Positions 1 to 8,031 of a DNA stretch of 64,000 nt are shown here, piece by piece. The notes under the pieces are model-generated. The model worked only from the letters and a program-made list of their open reading frames with translations. It made no database searches and was not told the DNA's origin. The DNA comes from Thermococcus thioreducens. Lineage in GTDB: Archaea; Methanobacteriota_B; Thermococci; Thermococcales; Thermococcaceae. A program made the position numbers and the translations under genes. Numbering within the stretch: position 1 is the stretch's first letter; the number at the start of each line of letters is the position of its first letter. The DNA is taken from assembly GCF_002214545.1 (NCBI RefSeq), contig NZ_CP015105.1:868001-932000 (forward strand), given 5' to 3'.

Positions 1-1
1 T

Positions 2-559
2 ATGAAGGAATTCGCGGTAGTGCTACTTTTGATTTTTGGGACGTTGGCCGCCGGGTGCACGTCCCAAGAAAAGCCCGAAGGAGGGGTTGGTATGGATTTG
101 GAGATCGGTTCGATATTTCACAACGGGGAGTACATACCAGTTGAGTTCACGTGCGACGGTGAGAACGTCAATCCTCCCATCTTCATCGGCCACATAGACT
201 CCAGGGCCAAAAGCCTGGTCATCATCATGGACGACCCCGACGCCCCAGGAGGAACTTTCACCCACTGGATAGCCTGGAATATCCCCCCGCTTGGGGAGAT
301 TCCCAAAGGCGTGCCCCCTCAGCCGGAGGTCGATGCCCCGGTGCATGTTGTTCAGGGGCGCAATGACTTCGGAAGGATAGGCTATGGTGGGCCGTGTCCG
401 CCGAGGGGTCATGGGGTGCACCATTACCACTTCAAGGTCTATGCGCTTGACACGACCCTCAACCTAAAACCCGGCTCAAGCAGGGAAGAACTGGAAAAGG
501 CCATGGAAGGCCACGTTATCCAGTGGGGAGAGCTCGTCGGGCTCTACGAGAGGAAATGA
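2..559 (+). CDS. YbhB/YbcL (PEBP)-family lipoprotein
   Basis: A phosphatidylethanolamine-binding protein / Raf-kinase-inhibitor-like fold. The diagnostic stretch is visible near residues 75-95 (DDPDAPGG followed by HWIAWNIPP), and a GPCPPRGHGVHHY segment follows near residue 130. The N-terminus is a hydrophobic signal ending in a lipobox-like LAAGC, so the protein is probably secreted and lipid-anchored at Cys19. The ATG lies at the very edge of the window, so its ribosome binding site cannot be checked, but the signal peptide supports this start. At 185 residues it is family length plus a signal. The ligand and role of archaeal members are unknown. Confidence 0.85.
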   Translation: MKEFAVVLLLIFGTLAAGCTSQEKPEGGVGMDLEIGSIFHNGEYIPVEFTCDGENVNPPIFIGHIDSRAKSLVIIMDDPDAPGGTFTHWIAWNIPPLGEIPKGVPPQPEVDAPVHVVQGRNDFGRIGYGGPCPPRGHGVHHYHFKVYALDTTLNLKPGSSREELEKAMEGHVIQWGELVGLYERK

Positions 560-561
560 CC

Positions 562-819
562 CTATCTTTTCTTTTCCATTAACTTTACGGTAAGGTTTAT
601 GGCGCTCTGGAACGCTGCCAGGAAGTTCAGGGCGAAGAATATCCAGTCCCCTATCAGGTAGGAGTATATCGTGAGCAGCGTCGAGGCCGTCACGTAGATC
701 AGTATGAACTGCATGTTGAGCGGGCACTTCCTCGTCTTTATGGTCTCCCACGTCTGGGGAACCCACGAGCTCACCAGGAGAAGCATTCCTATGAGTCCTA
801 TTATCGCTCCACCTTCCAT
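562..819 (-). CDS. SemiSWEET / PQ-loop small membrane protein
   Basis: An 85-residue protein with three predicted membrane helices and a PQ-loop signature (WVPQTWETIKTRKCPLN) at the end of helix 1, typical of the half-size SWEET family. Bacterial SemiSWEETs dimerise to move small sugars. The substrate here cannot be told from sequence. It converges on the PEBP lipoprotein gene with 2 bases between stops. An alternative is an uncharacterised PQ-loop protein without transport activity. Confidence 0.75.
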   Translation of the reverse strand: MEGGAIIGLIGMLLLVSSWVPQTWETIKTRKCPLNMQFILIYVTASTLLTIYSYLIGDWIFFALNFLAAFQSAINLTVKLMEKKR

Positions 820-929
820 TTTCTCTCACCTCCAACGGGAGGAAAAGGATGAGGGAAGCGTAAAAAAGCCTTGTGGATGGGTTGGTGTTAAAATTTCCGG
901 AAAATCGTGAAAAAATAGACAGAATTAAG

Positions 930-1394
930 CTAAAGCTGGCTAGCGAGCCTCGACATTGCCCAGGTTTTAACGTCCTCATCGAGGATTCCGTTGATGATTT
1001 CCATGGCCTCAGAAATATTTCCGGCTTTTGCGAGAGCGAGTGCTACCTCGGCCTCAACCTTTGACCTGTTGGAAAGATCGGTAATGTATCGGGATATATG
1101 AAGGGCATCGTCCGGTTTGCCCATGTTCAGGAACTCAAAGGCCAGGCTCATCAGGGCCTTTGTACTTTCCTCGTGGTTCTCTATGTCCAGTGCTGCCTCG
1201 ATGGCATGATTTAGGGCTTCTTTGTAGTTAGGACTCTTCCGTGCGACTTCAACGGCTATGTGGGAGAAGGCTTTTGAGCGAATCACTTTGTCTGGTATGC
1301 CACCGGCCATCTCGATGGCCTCTTTCACTTTTCCTGAATTAACGAGCTTAAGAACAGCCTCATAGAGCGCCCGGGAGCGGTACCATTCCTGCAT
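930..1394 (-). CDS. TPR-like helical repeat protein
   Basis: About 154 residues made almost wholly of paired amphipathic helices with TPR-like spacing (for example AVLKLVNSGKVKEAIEMAG and ALMSLAFEFLNMGKPDDAL). There is no signal peptide or catalytic motif. The frame opens upstream at a TTG, but a TATA-like element near 1421-1430 puts the transcript start close to the ATG at 1394, so that start is preferred. Small TPR-like proteins of this kind are common in Thermococcales and probably scaffold protein contacts. The partner is unknown. Confidence 0.6.
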   Translation of the reverse strand: MQEWYRSRALYEAVLKLVNSGKVKEAIEMAGGIPDKVIRSKAFSHIAVEVARKSPNYKEALNHAIEAALDIENHEESTKALMSLAFEFLNMGKPDDALHISRYITDLSNRSKVEAEVALALAKAGNISEAMEIINGILDEDVKTWAMSRLASQL

Positions 1395-1486
1395 GAGTAT
1401 CCCCAAAACTTTTGCAACTCCCAGGATTTAAGCTTTCCGCGGCCAAAGTTTATAACTCCCCATGAGAATAAGGCTCAGGTGAGAAA

Positions 1487-2086
1487 ATGAAGAAGTTGGT
1501 GTTGTTTTTCATATGGTTGCTGGTGTTCTCAACGGTCTCCTACGCCCTCGTCGAAACCCAGATCGACCCAGGCAAGCTCCATTTTTACATGTACGGTCTG
1601 GAGACATGTCCCCACTGTCAAAAAATGAAGGAAGAGATTCCCAAGTTCTACGGGGAGAACAGCCTAACGTACTACGAGCTGATCAACAACGACGAGAACA
1701 ACAAGCTCTTTTCGGCCCAGTACAAGTACACCGGTATAGCCGGAGTGCCCGCCATAGGTATAGCGTACGACGGAAAGCTTGTGGCAATAGTTGAAGGAGA
1801 ATACAACGTCTCAGCTACGCCAAAGATTGTGCAGGCGGCCCTTGACAACGGGGGCTTAATACTCTTCACCGGTGGGCAGGCGTACATAATCAAGAACGAA
1901 ACAATAATCCAGGAGCTTCAGGCGATATACGTTGAGCACAGAATGCCCGGGGAGGGCCAGACCACAACGACCACCGCATCGGAAACAACATCCACTACAA
2001 CAAATCCTGGCAGTGAAATCTGCGGTCCCGGAATAGCGGTCGTTCTCGCTGTTCTTCCGCTGGTTCTGTGGAAGAAAAGGCGCTGA
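1487..2086 (+). CDS. Secreted thioredoxin-like protein with CGP-CTERM anchor
   Basis: It has an N-terminal signal peptide (about residues 1-20), then a thioredoxin/glutaredoxin domain with a CPHC active site (TCPHCQKMK near residue 43) and a cis-Pro-type GVPAIG motif near residue 86. A Thr/Ser-rich stalk (TTTTTASETTSTTT) leads into a C-terminal CGPGIAVVLAVLPLVLW-KKRR tail. That tail is the CGP-CTERM signal, believed to be a protein-sorting and anchoring element in Thermococcales. The protein should therefore face outward, tethered to the membrane. The start has a good site (CAGGTGAG) and TATA near 1446. The adjacent CcdA gene is its probable electron donor. Confidence 0.85.
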   Translation: MKKLVLFFIWLLVFSTVSYALVETQIDPGKLHFYMYGLETCPHCQKMKEEIPKFYGENSLTYYELINNDENNKLFSAQYKYTGIAGVPAIGIAYDGKLVAIVEGEYNVSATPKIVQAALDNGGLILFTGGQAYIIKNETIIQELQAIYVEHRMPGEGQTTTTTASETTSTTTNPGSEICGPGIAVVLAVLPLVLWKKRR

Positions 2087-2147
2087 CCTTTCGTTCCCAA
2101 CTTTTTGTTTTAGAAAGCCACAAAAAGCCCTGTGAGAACTTTCTCCC

Positions 2148-2876
2148 ATGAGAAGTGAGATAAAGGGACTGGCGATAATCCTTCTGGCATCCTTCGGGGT
2201 GAGTTCCCTTGCGCTGTGGGCGCTGGGTATGGTGGACTTTGTACCCAAGTTCTTCGCTTTAGCTATGAGCGACTCGATAAACCCGTGCACCTTCGTCATA
2301 TACACCATGCTCCTCATAGCACTCTCCGTAAGGGAGATATCAAAGAAGAGGCTGTATTTCATAGGCTCAGCGTTCATAGCCGCGGTCTACATATCATACT
2401 ACCTTCTTGGCGTTGGACTGCTGTACTTCGCCGGCTACCTTCCCCTCTGGGTCGCTGGAGTTGCGGCGATAGTATTCGGTGCTTACACCATAGCCACAGG
2501 TCTGATGGAGAAGTCCCGCGTCGGCGACAAAAGCAAAATTAGAAGGAAAATATTCAGCAGCGACGCGACAGCCATAGGCGCCTTTACGCTTGGAGTTATA
2601 GTATCAACTACGCTGTTGCCCTGCTCGGCCGGTAGCTACCTCGTCTATGCGATAATAATCTCCAAGGCCGGGAAAGCACTTGCATTCCTCCTCCTGGCGC
2701 TCTACAACCTCGTCTTTGTCCTACCACTGGTCGTCATACTGCTCGCCATGGGGAGTGTCACCGAGAGCAAGCGCTTCTCCCAGGCCATGGTGCGGCACAG
2801 CAGGGAGCTCTCGGTCATAGCCGGTCTGCTCCTGATAGCCATCGGAGTCTGGGTTCTTGCGGGCGCTTCACTTTAG
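2148..2876 (+). CDS. ccdA: CcdA/DsbD-family thiol electron transporter
   Basis: A 242-residue polytopic membrane protein of the cytochrome c biogenesis CcdA / DsbD transmembrane family, which passes electrons from cytosolic thioredoxin to thiols outside the membrane. The two redox cysteines sit in the expected duplicated helices: SINPCTF near residue 50 and TLLPCSAGSY near residue 160. It lies 61 bases after the secreted CPHC thioredoxin and overlaps by 9 bases the convergent cytosolic CPYC thioredoxin, so the three can form an outward thiol-redox relay. No c-type cytochrome genes are seen here, so a role in disulfide handling is more likely than cytochrome maturation. Confidence 0.88.
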   Translation: MRSEIKGLAIILLASFGVSSLALWALGMVDFVPKFFALAMSDSINPCTFVIYTMLLIALSVREISKKRLYFIGSAFIAAVYISYYLLGVGLLYFAGYLPLWVAGVAAIVFGAYTIATGLMEKSRVGDKSKIRRKIFSSDATAIGAFTLGVIVSTTLLPCSAGSYLVYAIIISKAGKALAFLLLALYNLVFVLPLVVILLAMGSVTESKRFSQAMVRHSRELSVIAGLLLIAIGVWVLAGASL

Positions 2877-3215
2877 GCCGAGCTTTTCCCTCACCCTTTT
2901 CTCGAATTCGGCGAAGTTCGGAACCCCTATGAACTCCACCCTGTTGTCTATGAGTATCGTTGGAGTGCCCATTATGTTGTGCTCCATGGCCTTCCTCTGG
3001 CCTTCGGGAGTGGCCACACTCAGTTCTCTCGCTACGACTCCCTCGTATTTTCTCTCAAGCTCCTGAGCCATTGCCCAGGCTATCGGGCAGTAGGGACAGC
3101 CGGGCGACGTTATGACCTCAATGACCACCTTTCTCTTTGGCTTCACATCTATCATCCCGGCCCGCTTCATGAGTTCGAGCATCTTTTTCCTCCGTATCAT
3201 CTCAAGCTCGTCCAT
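2868..3215 (-). CDS. Cytosolic thioredoxin-fold protein (CPYC)
   Basis: A 115-residue thioredoxin-fold protein with a SPGCPYCPIAW active site near residue 40 and the cis-proline loop MGTPTILIDN near residue 85. An N-terminal charged helix of about 28 residues precedes the domain. No signal peptide is present, so it is cytosolic and could reduce CcdA. It converges on ccdA with a 9-base overlap of 3' ends. The CPYC motif is glutaredoxin-like, but the overall length and loop fit the archaeal small thioredoxin group. Confidence 0.8.
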   Translation of the reverse strand: MDELEMIRRKKMLELMKRAGMIDVKPKRKVVIEVITSPGCPYCPIAWAMAQELERKYEGVVARELSVATPEGQRKAMEHNIMGTPTILIDNRVEFIGVPNFAEFEKRVREKLGLK

Positions 3216-3286
3216 ACCCTCACCCCGTTAGAAAAGAAAAGTGAGGGGATTTAAAAAGAAATTTTTGAAAAAGAGTTCATGGGACA

Positions 3287-3856
3287 TTAATCACCAGTTG
3301 CAAGGTGGATGGCCAGCAGTATCGCAAAGAGCACGGCCAGGGCTATGTGGACTTTTTTCCAGTGGCCCAGTATGCCCACGAACTTCTTTGCCATTTTCCT
3401 GTCGTGCTTCTTCGCCGCGAGGAGAACCTTTCCATGTATGTACCTGCCGATGAACCCGTTCAGGTTCAGCAGAACCAGTACGATGCCCATCGCGAGCCCC
3501 GTGCCCCCCGTGAGTCCTGCGTAGTTGTCGCATGAGAAGAAGTGGACAAAGACCAGCAGCGTTCCTGTTATGGTGAGGACGTGGTGGATGGTGAGGGGAT
3601 ACACCGGGCCAAATATCGTCATGTACGGGTGCTCCGGCCTTATCTCAAAGCCCCACTCACTGGACTTCTTGTGCACTATGACGAGCTTTCTCTTTGTCAG
3701 GGAGTAGTAGACGACACCGGCAGCAATAAGGCCCACTCCAAGGGCCGCGAGCCCGCCGTAGCCTGCCTCATACTCGTTTTCCTCACCGTTGTCGTCCGCA
3801 ATTACAAGGGGGGCCATCATAAGGATCAAAAGGAAGAAAACGAGAGCCCGCTTCAC
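3287..3856 (-). CDS. Four- to five-helix membrane protein, cytochrome b-like
   Basis: The GTG at 3856 is chosen because GAGGTGAT lies just upstream. The longer frame would run into the preceding gene. The 189-residue product has a signal-like first helix, an acidic outward loop (DDNGEENEYE), and four further helices. Histidine pairs stand inside membrane segments (IHHVL with LLVFVHF, and KKVHIAL with LAIHLA), a spacing reminiscent of b-type heme-binding or ferric-reductase-like membrane domains. Heme binding is an inference. It is 10 bases after the 3867-4679 gene and probably co-transcribed with it. Its placement near CcdA and thioredoxins hints at membrane redox work. Confidence 0.55.
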   Translation of the reverse strand: MKRALVFFLLILMMAPLVIADDNGEENEYEAGYGGLAALGVGLIAAGVVYYSLTKRKLVIVHKKSSEWGFEIRPEHPYMTIFGPVYPLTIHHVLTITGTLLVFVHFFSCDNYAGLTGGTGLAMGIVLVLLNLNGFIGRYIHGKVLLAAKKHDRKMAKKFVGILGHWKKVHIALAVLFAILLAIHLATGD

Positions 3857-3866
3857 TACTATCACC

Positions 3867-4679
3867 TCAGAAAGCGCCGCTCCCGAGGCCGCATATCTTG
3901 GCGAACGGACAGACCGAGCAGTCCTCGGTGTAGGGCTTGAGGTAGGGCTCACCCTTGACCGCTTTGGTTATCTCCTTCGCCCTCTCCATTGCCTCGTCGT
4001 CCCCCTCAAGGACGAGGGTGACGCTTCCTTCAGCTCCGCCCGCTCCGCCGGCCGCTATCGGTATGGCCTCGACACCTGCCAGAATCCTGTAAGCTTCAAC
4101 CTCCGTAACGGGATGGGAGTGGGGTATCGGTACGAGTGCGGAGTAAAGCCCGGTTCCCCAGTCGAAGGAGTAGATGCCGGTGAGCTTTGCGCTCTCCTCG
4201 ACCGGCGTCGGCACGAACTTCTCAAGGCTGACCGGCGTTATCGTGAAGACCCCCTTCGTTATCGTCCATCCGAAGGTCTTCCCTATGGTTCCGCCGTCGG
4301 GAGCGGCGGCGAAAACAGCGACGTTCCAGTTGATGTCTATCGCGTTGGCACCTTTGATAAAGACGTCCTTCGGCCCCATCCTCTTGAGGGCCTCAAGCGG
4401 GTCGTCGAAGGGCTCGCCCTTGTAGAGGACGAGGTGCTTGGGCCAGGTCTGTTTTGGTGTAACACACGTCCGTCCTTTGCTTATAACGCCGACGGTCCAT
4501 TTCTCCTTTTCAATTTCCTCTCCCAGTATCTCCTCGGCCACATAGGCCGCTGTTGTACCGGTGGCTATGTACACGAAGCCGTGCTTGAGGGCGTGTTGGA
4601 CTTCGGGCATTGCCACAACTGCCTTGGCGATCAGCCTCTTGCTCTCCGGCGGTGTGAGGGTTACAAGCGCTCTTTTCAT
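3867..4679 (-). CDS. Conserved archaeal protein with C-terminal Cys cluster
   Basis: 270 residues from the ATG at 4679, which has a well-spaced AGGTGAT. A longer frame to 4694 would place the start over that site. The sequence is Gly/Thr-rich with YIATGTTAAYVAEE near residue 38, an AAGGAGGAEGSVTLV turn near 210, and ends in a CSVCPFAKICG cluster that could bind a metal or Fe-S centre. I do not recognise a characterised family. It appears to be a conserved archaeal unknown. It is the first gene of a two-gene unit with the cytochrome b-like membrane protein. Confidence 0.6.
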   Translation of the reverse strand: MKRALVTLTPPESKRLIAKAVVAMPEVQHALKHGFVYIATGTTAAYVAEEILGEEIEKEKWTVGVISKGRTCVTPKQTWPKHLVLYKGEPFDDPLEALKRMGPKDVFIKGANAIDINWNVAVFAAAPDGGTIGKTFGWTITKGVFTITPVSLEKFVPTPVEESAKLTGIYSFDWGTGLYSALVPIPHSHPVTEVEAYRILAGVEAIPIAAGGAGGAEGSVTLVLEGDDEAMERAKEITKAVKGEPYLKPYTEDCSVCPFAKICGLGSGAF

Positions 4680-4751
4680 CCCAATCACCTCCATTAAAAT
4701 CGGCGTCGAAAGGTATTAAACCTTGCTTTAGTCAAGCCGAGAAGACTTAGC

Positions 4752-5138
4752 TCATCCGAAAAGTTCTAGGCAGATGTTACACTCCCCCGGGTCGACCTCG
4801 GGGTCGACTTTGGAGTGGATGGAGCAGGCGTATCCCTTTCCGAGCATTTCCAGAGATATCTCCACTATTCTCCGGTGTATCTCGTATTCACCCGGCTTCT
4901 TCTCGACTATGTTTCGGGCGAGGGACTGGAGTTTCTCCTCTATGTCTGGATAGCTGGAGACGTCCATCAACGCGCCCCTGTCCATCCGAAGATAGCGGGA
5001 AACCGCCGACTGGGTTATGTGGAGAAGCTGAGCTATCTCGGTCTGCTTCAGGCCGTTTTCGTAGAGTATCTCAACGAGCCTCCGCCTGAGTGATGGGTAC
5101 ACGTAGCGCGAGGCCACTTCAAAGGCGTTGGTCTTCAT
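4752..5138 (-). CDS. HTH regulator with C-terminal Cys/His cluster
   Basis: The product is 128 residues. An XRE-type helix-turn-helix (LKQTEIAQLLHITQSAVSRYLRM) occupies roughly residues 30-55, and the C-terminus carries CSIH then CNIC, a possible metal or Fe-S sensor site. It resembles the archaeal COG2522-type predicted regulators. A TATA-like element at 5159-5168 predicts a transcript beginning at or next to the ATG at 5138, so a leaderless start is preferred to the frame opening at 5213. It is divergent from hcp. The palindrome at 5200-5213 lies upstream of its TATA and a second copy lies in the hcp leader, so it is the best candidate for the factor binding them. Confidence 0.75.
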   Translation of the reverse strand: MKTNAFEVASRYVYPSLRRRLVEILYENGLKQTEIAQLLHITQSAVSRYLRMDRGALMDVSSYPDIEEKLQSLARNIVEKKPGEYEIHRRIVEISLEMLGKGYACSIHSKVDPEVDPGECNICLELFG

Positions 5139-5199
5139 GGTATCCTTTATGACGCGTGGAATATTTAAACCTTTCTGCCAAGTCCCCCGGGGTTTTGAC

Positions 5200-5213
5200 A
5201 TGACATAAGTCAT
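5200..5213. promoter_or_regulatory. Palindromic operator ATGAC-N4-GTCAT, copy 1
   Basis: ATGACATAAGTCAT, with perfect 5-base arms around ATAA, stands between the divergent regulator and hcp genes. It shares arms with 5279-5294 and 9516-9531 and, with one mismatch, with 9453-9468. The function as an operator is inferred from recurrence beside functionally related genes. Confidence 0.6.
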
Positions 5214-5278
5214 AAAACCGCTTTAGGTTATTAAACCGCAAAACTTTTATGAAGGTCACTTCATCTATAACCGAAGGA

Positions 5279-5294
5279 TATGACACGTGTCATA
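5279..5294. promoter_or_regulatory. Palindromic operator TATGACACGTGTCATA, copy 2
   Basis: A perfect 16-base palindrome 20 bases before the hcp ATG. A TATA-like AACTTTTATG at about 5241-5250 would place transcription start near 5275, so a bound protein would sit at the start site and most simply repress. It is the best-matching member of the four-site set. Confidence 0.7.
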
Positions 5295-5313
5295 AAAATG
5301 GAGGTTGATGGAT

Positions 5314-6684
5314 ATGGCGATACGCGTTCCGGAAGCGTTTGATATGCTCTGCAACCAGTGTTCGATGAGTTTGGCGGGAGGGTGTACTATAAGGGGAGTC
5401 TGCGGCAAAGACCCCGACCTCAACTCGCTCCAGGAGGCCCTGCTCTACGGCATAAAGGGAACATCGGCCTACTACTACCACGCCCTTGAGGTCGGCTACG
5501 ACGACCCGAGGATAGGCCACTTTTTGGCTGAGGCCCTCTACTCGACCCTGACCAACGTCAACTTCGACAAGAACCGCTTCCTTGAGCTCATCCTTGAGAA
5601 CGGAAGGGTTCACCTTGAGGCGATGAAGCTCCTCGATAAGGCCTACGTTGAGACCTTCGGAAGGCCGGAGCCGGTTGAAGTCCCGACCGGAACTGCGGAG
5701 GGACACGGCATACTCGTCACCGGCCACAGCTACAAGGCTCTGTATGAACTCCTCAGGCAGATCGAGGAGATGGGCCTTGAGGAGGAGCTCAAGGTCTACA
5801 CCCACGCGGAGATGTTTCCGGCACATGCATACCCCGAGCTGAGGAAGTTCAAAGCGCTCTACGGCAACTGGGGAGGCTCGTGGCTCTACCAGAAGAAGGA
5901 ATTCGCGGAGTTCCCGGGCGTCATTCTGGGCACAAGCAACTGTGTCCAGCAGCCGACGAAGGCTTACGCCGACAGAATCTTCACCGTTGGGATAGCGGGC
6001 CTTGAAGGGGTTCCCCACATCGAGGACTACAACTTCGAGCCGCTCATAAAGCGCGCCCTTGAAACCCCCAGGATGGAGGCTTACGACGGCGGAAAGCTCC
6101 TCACCGGCTTCCACCACACCAACGTTTTGGCGATGAAGGACAAACTGATAGAGCTAATCCAGGAGGGCAAGATAAGGCACATCTTCGTCGTGGGCGGTTG
6201 TGACACCCCGCACAAGGGCATGGGCTACTACGAGAAGCTCACTGGGCTGATTCCAAAGGATGCGCTGATACTCTCTGCGGCATGCGGCAAGTTCCGCTAC
6301 AACGCGAGGGACTACGGCACCATTGAGGGCATTCCACGGTTCCTCGACTTCGGCCAGTGCAACAACGTGTACTCGATAATCGAGATTGCAATAGCACTCG
6401 CCAATGAACTCGGGACGGATGTGAACTCCCTGCCGGTGAGCATAGTCCTGAGCTGGATGGAGCAGAAAGCCATAGCGATACTCTACTCGCTCCTCTACCT
6501 GGGAATCAAGGGCATCTACATCGGACCAAGGCCGCCAGAGTTCCTGACTCCCAATGTGTTTGAGATCCTCAGGAGGCAGTTTGACCTCAGGCTCACCGGC
6601 GACCCGGAGGCTGACCTCAGGGACATGCTCGGCAAGGGAATAAGCGTGGAGGAGGGTTCACCCCTCGCGGAGGAGCTGGATTAA
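5314..6684 (+). CDS. hcp: Hybrid-cluster protein (hydroxylamine/NO reductase), short class
   Basis: A 456-residue hybrid-cluster protein. The N-terminal cubane ligands are C13, C16, C24 and C30 (CX2CX7CX5C). Downstream, the hybrid-cluster ligand motifs are all present: VTGHSYKAL, EMFPAHAYPEL, TSNCVQQP, VGGCDTPHKG, SAACGKFRYN and LSWMEQKAIA. It is about 100 residues shorter than enteric Hcp, as expected for the class lacking the helical insert after the N-terminal cysteines. Hcp reduces hydroxylamine in vitro and acts as an NO reductase under nitrosative stress in enteric bacteria. The ATG at 5314 is preferred, being 8 bases after GGAGGT. TTG 5305 and ATG 5308 are alternatives. The palindrome at 5279-5294 probably controls it. 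Confidence 0.93.
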   Translation: MAIRVPEAFDMLCNQCSMSLAGGCTIRGVCGKDPDLNSLQEALLYGIKGTSAYYYHALEVGYDDPRIGHFLAEALYSTLTNVNFDKNRFLELILENGRVHLEAMKLLDKAYVETFGRPEPVEVPTGTAEGHGILVTGHSYKALYELLRQIEEMGLEEELKVYTHAEMFPAHAYPELRKFKALYGNWGGSWLYQKKEFAEFPGVILGTSNCVQQPTKAYADRIFTVGIAGLEGVPHIEDYNFEPLIKRALETPRMEAYDGGKLLTGFHHTNVLAMKDKLIELIQEGKIRHIFVVGGCDTPHKGMGYYEKLTGLIPKDALILSAACGKFRYNARDYGTIEGIPRFLDFGQCNNVYSIIEIAIALANELGTDVNSLPVSIVLSWMEQKAIAILYSLLYLGIKGIYIGPRPPEFLTPNVFEILRRQFDLRLTGDPEADLRDMLGKGISVEEGSPLAEELD

Positions 6685-6910
6685 ACTAACTCTTCTTTTT
6701 CTCTTTGGGTTATTGGTGTTTGAGTTATTGGATTTGGATTCTGTCAGGCTTCTGGCTGTTCTTAGATTGTCATGTTTCGGCGGTTGTAATCTGAACTCCC
6801 TGTGGAGTAGTGACCTAATTTTAATTGTCACTGCTTTGTTAATACTAATAGTAGAAAATTTTTTAAGGCTTGGATTTGTTATCCTTATGAGTAACACTGG
6901 AGGTGCCCTT

Positions 6911-7996
6911 ATGGGCTGGAGGAGGTTTCTTGCTCTGGCTTTGGTGTTTCTCTTCCTTGGAATGACGGTCAGTGGAGCCAGCGCGACTGCCAGCTTCGTA
7001 AACTCGACTACTAACAGCACCGTGAAGGTTCCGCATGAGCTCGGTCCGGGGAAGCCTGGGGATGAGGTCCAGCCCCAGGCTGTTCCGGGAATTGTTCTGG
7101 TGATAGGTGCAATCCTCGTGGACAATGCGTTAAGTCTTGCCATCGAACATTACGTCTCTCCTGAGGCGGCAATGGCGTATGATGCACTATCTGCAATCCT
7201 TGCTCCAGATCCAACAGACATCGTTCGCGGTGGAAAATGGGGAATCAAGATACTCGCGAAGGACGGGGATGAAATATCCAGGTTTTCAATGGGCATCGTA
7301 AAGGACTACCTGGGACATAAAATAATGGTTAGGGAATTCACGAAAGTCAGCAGAGAAAACGCCAGGTGGGTGGTAAACGAACTGGGCAAGCAGTACCTCG
7401 AGGAGATAGGCGAGAAATATGTAAAAAGGCGTGGCATGGACTTTGATGAGGTTGTTGGTAGCCTCAGAAGGATCAGGAAATGGTTAACTAACAAGAATGC
7501 ATTTAAGGAGGTTATTCGCCGAGACTGGGACGTTAAGAAGCTTGAAGAAGTACTCAACGACGCAAGCAACGTTAAGCACGGAGGAAGCAAGCTAATTAAG
7601 AGAGTCAATGCGGATCTTAGGGATGACAAGACACTGGGCCCACTCTACGAGGCGGAAGTGGTTAGCTACCTCAAGAAAAATCGGTGGACAATCAAGGAAG
7701 TTGAGAAAGACGTGATAACCTCAATCGGAAAAACTGAAATTGACATAATTGTTAAGAAAAGAGGAAGGGAGGTTTACATAGAGTGCAAAAGGAGCTTCAG
7801 TCAAATCAAGAAGAATCAACTATTAATTCAAGCCGAATACGCCAAGAAAAATGGCGTTGATAAAATCTACGTGTACTACTCAAGGGGTACATCAAATCCC
7901 AGGGGGTATTATGATGTCATGTCAGCCATACGAGAGGCGAAGTCTAAGTTTGGGGTTGATATTGAGTTAGTCCAGAAGATTTCGGAATTTAATTAA
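6911..7996 (+). CDS. Secreted protein with C-terminal PD-(D/E)XK nuclease domain (putative toxin)
   Basis: The 361-residue product starts at the ATG at 6911, 5 bases after GGAGGTG, giving a textbook signal peptide (MGWRRFLALALVFLFLGMTVSGASA). A Pro/Gly-rich linker, a hydrophobic stretch (about 57-77) and a Lys/Arg-rich helical middle follow. The last 119 residues carry a restriction-endonuclease fold pattern: YEAEVVSYLKKN with E247, TEIDIIV with D278 and YIECKRS with E291 and K293. An exported nuclease followed closely by a cytosolic gene matches the layout of toxin-immunity pairs, but this role is inferred. The region is visibly more AT-rich than its surroundings, and a 226-base leader with TATA near 6858 precedes it. 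Alternative: a surface nuclease used for scavenging DNA. Confidence 0.65.
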   Translation: MGWRRFLALALVFLFLGMTVSGASATASFVNSTTNSTVKVPHELGPGKPGDEVQPQAVPGIVLVIGAILVDNALSLAIEHYVSPEAAMAYDALSAILAPDPTDIVRGGKWGIKILAKDGDEISRFSMGIVKDYLGHKIMVREFTKVSRENARWVVNELGKQYLEEIGEKYVKRRGMDFDEVVGSLRRIRKWLTNKNAFKEVIRRDWDVKKLEEVLNDASNVKHGGSKLIKRVNADLRDDKTLGPLYEAEVVSYLKKNRWTIKEVEKDVITSIGKTEIDIIVKKRGREVYIECKRSFSQIKKNQLLIQAEYAKKNGVDKIYVYYSRGTSNPRGYYDVMSAIREAKSKFGVDIELVQKISEFN

Positions 7997-8031
7997 CTCT
8001 TTACAATTTTTGAACCATTGGAGGTGAATGT

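Noticed and set aside
3867-3952. Longer N-terminus for the membrane protein at 3287-3856
   Set aside because: The extra 32 residues overlap the preceding gene, are low-complexity (Ser/Arg/Pro) and bypass the GAGGTGAT site just before the GTG at 3856.
6713-6910. Upstream extension of the secreted nuclease frame
   Set aside because: It crosses the AT-rich promoter and would bury the signal peptide. The ATG at 6911 has a proper GGAGGTG site.
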